From Galbibacter pacificus (GTDB lineage Bacteria; Bacteroidota; Bacteroidia; Flavobacteriales; Flavobacteriaceae), in the NCBI RefSeq assembly GCF_029603165.1, contig NZ_JAQSVC010000004.1, positions 310,001-374,000 on the forward strand: 64,000 nt of DNA, read 5' to 3'. The translations under genes and the position numbers were made by a program. Positions 61,980-64,000 of the stretch are shown one piece after another. Every line of letters starts with the position of its first letter. Position 1 is the stretch's first letter. The notes under the pieces were generated by a model. That model had not been told where the DNA came from. It ran no database searches and saw only the letters and a list, made by a program, of their open reading frames with translations.

Positions 61980-62726
61980 TTATTTAAAAAGCTTCATTGT
62001 GTAATCAAATAATTCGGCTCCTCCTCTATTTCCATGTCCCGGAATTACAATTTTAACATCAGGATATCTAGTTTTAATTTTTTCTACGGTTTTTGACCAA
62101 TCATTTGTATTGGCATCTTCTAAATTACCTTTATTTGCACCAATTTCTTTTATCAAACATCCACCAAAAACTACATTATCTTTAGGGAAATACCCAATAA
62201 CGTTGTCTATTGTATGGCCTTCTCCAAAATACTTTGTATAGATTTCTTCTTTTCCCAAATTTAAAACAAGCGTATCATTAAATCCGTTTATGGATTCATA
62301 AAGTTTATTTCTTTTTTCTTTCAATAACTCCAGTGTTTTATTTGATGCGTATATAGAAATACCATAATCTGCGAATGCCTTTAGCCCTCCTACACAATCT
62401 TCATGAAAATGCGTCGGGATAACCGCTGTGATATTGCTTTTAAGATTTTTAGTTATAAATTCTATCAATTCTAACGAACTTTCATTGTTTACAGGCGTGT
62501 CAAAAATTACCACTTCTCCTTCGTTTACAACAAACATTCCATTTGAAGGAACCCTTCCAAACTCTTTTGTATTTAAATATGAAATATGTTCATATGTCTG
62601 ATTCGAGATTTTATTTACAATCAAATTATCAGATTCATAAACAGCAGTGTCAACACTTTTTAAGGAGTTTTTACAAGAAAGTAAACATAACCCAATAAAA
62701 AGATAATGAACCAATATGTATTTCAT
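61980..62726 (-). CDS. Subclass B1 metallo-beta-lactamase
   Basis: A 248-residue lipoprotein with lipobox LLSC (Cys18). The zinc ligands of subclass B1 are all present: His106, His108 and Asp110 (HFHED), His171 (GEGHTIDN), Cys190 (FGGCLIKE) and His231 (IPGHGN). Lys193 matches the substrate-carboxylate-binding lysine, and GNLEDANTNDW is a B1 hallmark. Such chromosomal enzymes hydrolyse penicillins, cephalosporins and usually carbapenems (relatives: IND, JOHN, BlaB and CcrA types). Activity here is predicted, not shown. It has more AT-rich codons than its neighbours and lies between two housekeeping genes. ATG 62726 is preferred to TTG 62729. Confidence 0.9.
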   Translation of the reverse strand: MKYILVHYLFIGLCLLSCKNSLKSVDTAVYESDNLIVNKISNQTYEHISYLNTKEFGRVPSNGMFVVNEGEVVIFDTPVNNESSLELIEFITKNLKSNITAVIPTHFHEDCVGGLKAFADYGISIYASNKTLELLKEKRNKLYESINGFNDTLVLNLGKEEIYTKYFGEGHTIDNVIGYFPKDNVVFGGCLIKEIGANKGNLEDANTNDWSKTVEKIKTRYPDVKIVIPGHGNRGGAELFDYTMKLFK

Positions 62727-62790
62727 CAATATTTAGCGTTTTTAAATTGCATTTCTTTTAGGATTATGCTAATTACCAAAAAAATTGACA

Positions 62791-63801
62791 CTACTCCAAA
62801 ACCGAATAATCCCCGATGCTGATATCGGTAAATTTCCCGTCGAACCTGGCAAAATTACCAATCATGGCATTGTCCAGATTGGCATTTTTGATTACTGAGT
62901 TTGTTTGGATCAAGCTATTTTTTATGGTTGAATTTTCTATCACTGTCCCGTTGCCAATTGAAACATTTGGACCGATTTTTGCATTTTTAAGCACCACATT
63001 GTCGCCAATATAGCATGGTTGAATAATTGCCGAATTTTCGCTTTTTACAGATTCTGAAACCAAATCTTCCCCTTCTTCATATATAAACTGAAGCATCCGC
63101 CCATTGGTTTCAACGGTAACGCTTTTATTTCCGCAGTCCATCCATTCGTCTACCTTGCCCGGCACAAACTTTTTCCCCTGTGCCATCATGGCCTTTATGC
63201 CATCGTTTATTTGGTATTCGCCACCGTGCAGGATATTGGCATCCAGCACCTTTTGCAGTTCGGCTTTTAATTCTTCGCCTTTTTTGAAATAGTAAATCCC
63301 GATTACCGCCAAATCCGATACAAATTCCTTTGGTTTTTCTACCAGCCCCGAAATGTTTTTTTCGTCATTAAGTTTTACCACTCCATAGGCCTCCGGTTGG
63401 TCTACTTGTTTTACCCAGATAACACTATCGGCAGTTTGATCTAAATTAAAATCGGCTTTAAACAAGGTGTCTGCATAGGCAATAACACAAGGCCCGGAAA
63501 GCGATTCTTTGGCACACATAATGGCATGCCCCGTTCCCAATGGTTTGTCTTGATAGCAAATTGTGCCTTTAGCGTTTAAATTTTTTGCGATTTCATGAAG
63601 TTTTGCTTCAATTTCTGGGCCAAAATCATCTTTAATAATAAATGCCACTTCTTCTATTTCCTGATCCAATACTTTGGCAATATCTTCTACCAACCGCTGT
63701 ACAATTGGTTTTCCCGCAATGGGGATTAATGGTTTTGGTATTGTTAACGTATGTGGCCTAAGGCGCGATCCCCGCCCGGCCATTGGTACTATAATTTTCA
63801 T
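62791..63801 (-). CDS. Sugar-phosphate nucleotidyltransferase
   Basis: A 336-residue enzyme of the NTP-transferase family (glucose-1-phosphate thymidylyl/GlmU-like type). The nucleotide-binding motif GRGSRLRPHTLTIPKPLIPI (residues 9-28) is complete. A catalytic domain (about 1-230) is followed by a C-terminal left-handed beta-helix of hexapeptide repeats (IGDNVVLKNAKIGPNVSIGN), as in GlmU. It makes a nucleotide sugar for envelope polysaccharide. The sugar is not determined. The upstream neighbour on this strand is dut. Confidence 0.9.
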   Translation of the reverse strand: MKIIVPMAGRGSRLRPHTLTIPKPLIPIAGKPIVQRLVEDIAKVLDQEIEEVAFIIKDDFGPEIEAKLHEIAKNLNAKGTICYQDKPLGTGHAIMCAKESLSGPCVIAYADTLFKADFNLDQTADSVIWVKQVDQPEAYGVVKLNDEKNISGLVEKPKEFVSDLAVIGIYYFKKGEELKAELQKVLDANILHGGEYQINDGIKAMMAQGKKFVPGKVDEWMDCGNKSVTVETNGRMLQFIYEEGEDLVSESVKSENSAIIQPCYIGDNVVLKNAKIGPNVSIGNGTVIENSTIKNSLIQTNSVIKNANLDNAMIGNFARFDGKFTDISIGDYSVLE

Positions 63802-63852
63802 CTGTTAATCGCTATTTATTAAAAATGTGCAAATTTTTTGCACATACAAAAG

Positions 63853-64000
63853 TTATTTTACTCCGGTGCTTCCAAACCCGCCGGCACCGCGAACGGTCTC
63901 GGAAAGTTCGTTAACTTCTTCCCATTGAATATGTTCGTGCCTGGCTATTATCAATTGTGCTACACGTTCTCCGTTTTCCACCACAAAATCTTCGTTGGAA
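63853..64000 (-). CDS. dut: dUTP diphosphatase, partial (C-terminal part)
   Basis: The last 48 codons of a dUTPase, which hydrolyses dUTP to dUMP to keep uracil out of DNA. The terminal motif 5 [10 protein letters not shown] is complete, and [14 protein letters not shown] is the conserved strand before it. The gene continues beyond the right edge of the window. The stop TAA is at 63853-63855. The neighbouring nucleotidyltransferase gene follows on the same strand. Confidence 0.93.
   Translation of the reverse strand, partial: SNEDFVVENGERVAQLIIARHEHIQWEEVNELSETVRGAGGFGSTGVK

Noticed and set aside
1-64000. tRNA, rRNA or CRISPR array
   Set aside because: No TPsiC-like GGTTCGAATC context in a cloverleaf, no rRNA segment and no regularly spaced direct repeats were seen on reading both strands.

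Overview
The window is chromosomal DNA of a Bacteroidota bacterium, almost certainly a member of the Flavobacteriaceae (class Flavobacteriia). The evidence is a gliding-motility lipoprotein (GldH), a subtilase with a C-terminal type IX secretion sorting domain, several lineage-typical families (DUF3078, DUF2480, DUF4292, DUF4212, CCDC81-type HU plus SPOR), AT-rich intergenic DNA, and many promoters of the Bacteroidota -7 type (TAnnTTTG). I saw no tRNA, rRNA, CRISPR array or intact mobile element.

Layout. 1-6.6 kb: DNA alkylation repair protein, serine hydrolase, PolB-like exonuclease, T9SS subtilase and an EEP-family phosphatase/nuclease. 6.7-7.9 kb: hflX. 8-23.2 kb: the SUF iron-sulfur assembly genes, all on the minus strand, running A-type carrier, sufB, sufC, sufD, then sufS, sufE, a SufT-like gene, DUF2480 and DUF3078. 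About 6.5 kb of plus-strand genes separates sufD from sufS. These are a serine hydrolase, an AraC regulator, an alpha/beta hydrolase, a lipoprotein, a FemAB-like protein and an RluA-type pseudouridine synthase with no ordinary start codon. Two decayed genes lie in or beside the SUF genes: a four-helix-bundle protein and an MNT nucleotidyltransferase. 23.6-28.7 kb: accessory plus-strand genes (Crp/Fnr regulator, SDR, AraC, OsmC, membrane protein, GT39-like transferase). The Crp/Fnr and SDR genes carry the same palindrome at the same distance from their promoters.

28.9-36.5 kb: thiL, a small Cys-rich protein, alpha/beta hydrolase, aminopeptidase P and the sdhCAB operon. 36.5-39.6 kb: sodium/solute symporter with its small subunit and two related small membrane proteins. 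39.7-43.6 kb: a possible 45-residue gene, 3-oxoacid CoA-transferase subunits, P1-family peptidase and nicotinamidase. 43.8-49.1 kb: cell-envelope operon (PSP1 protein, gldH, class A PBP) and trhO. 49.4-49.6 kb: a strongly structured RNA candidate. 49.7-55.3 kb: recA, lipoprotein, ECF sigma factor with a beta-barrel partner, plsC and trpS. 55.3-55.7 kb: an IS982 relic. 56-58.7 kb: HU/SPOR protein, esterase and acyl-CoA thioesterase. 59-64 kb: EnvC-like protein, DUF4292, TPR protein, a subclass B1 metallo-beta-lactamase, a sugar nucleotidyltransferase and the 3' end of dut.

The core of the window is housekeeping: Fe-S assembly, the succinate dehydrogenase that uses those clusters, DNA repair and wall synthesis. 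The unusual material is regulatory and structural: the paired operators, leaderless-type promoters, the recA-upstream RNA, interspersed inverted repeats, gene relics and the paralogous membrane pair.
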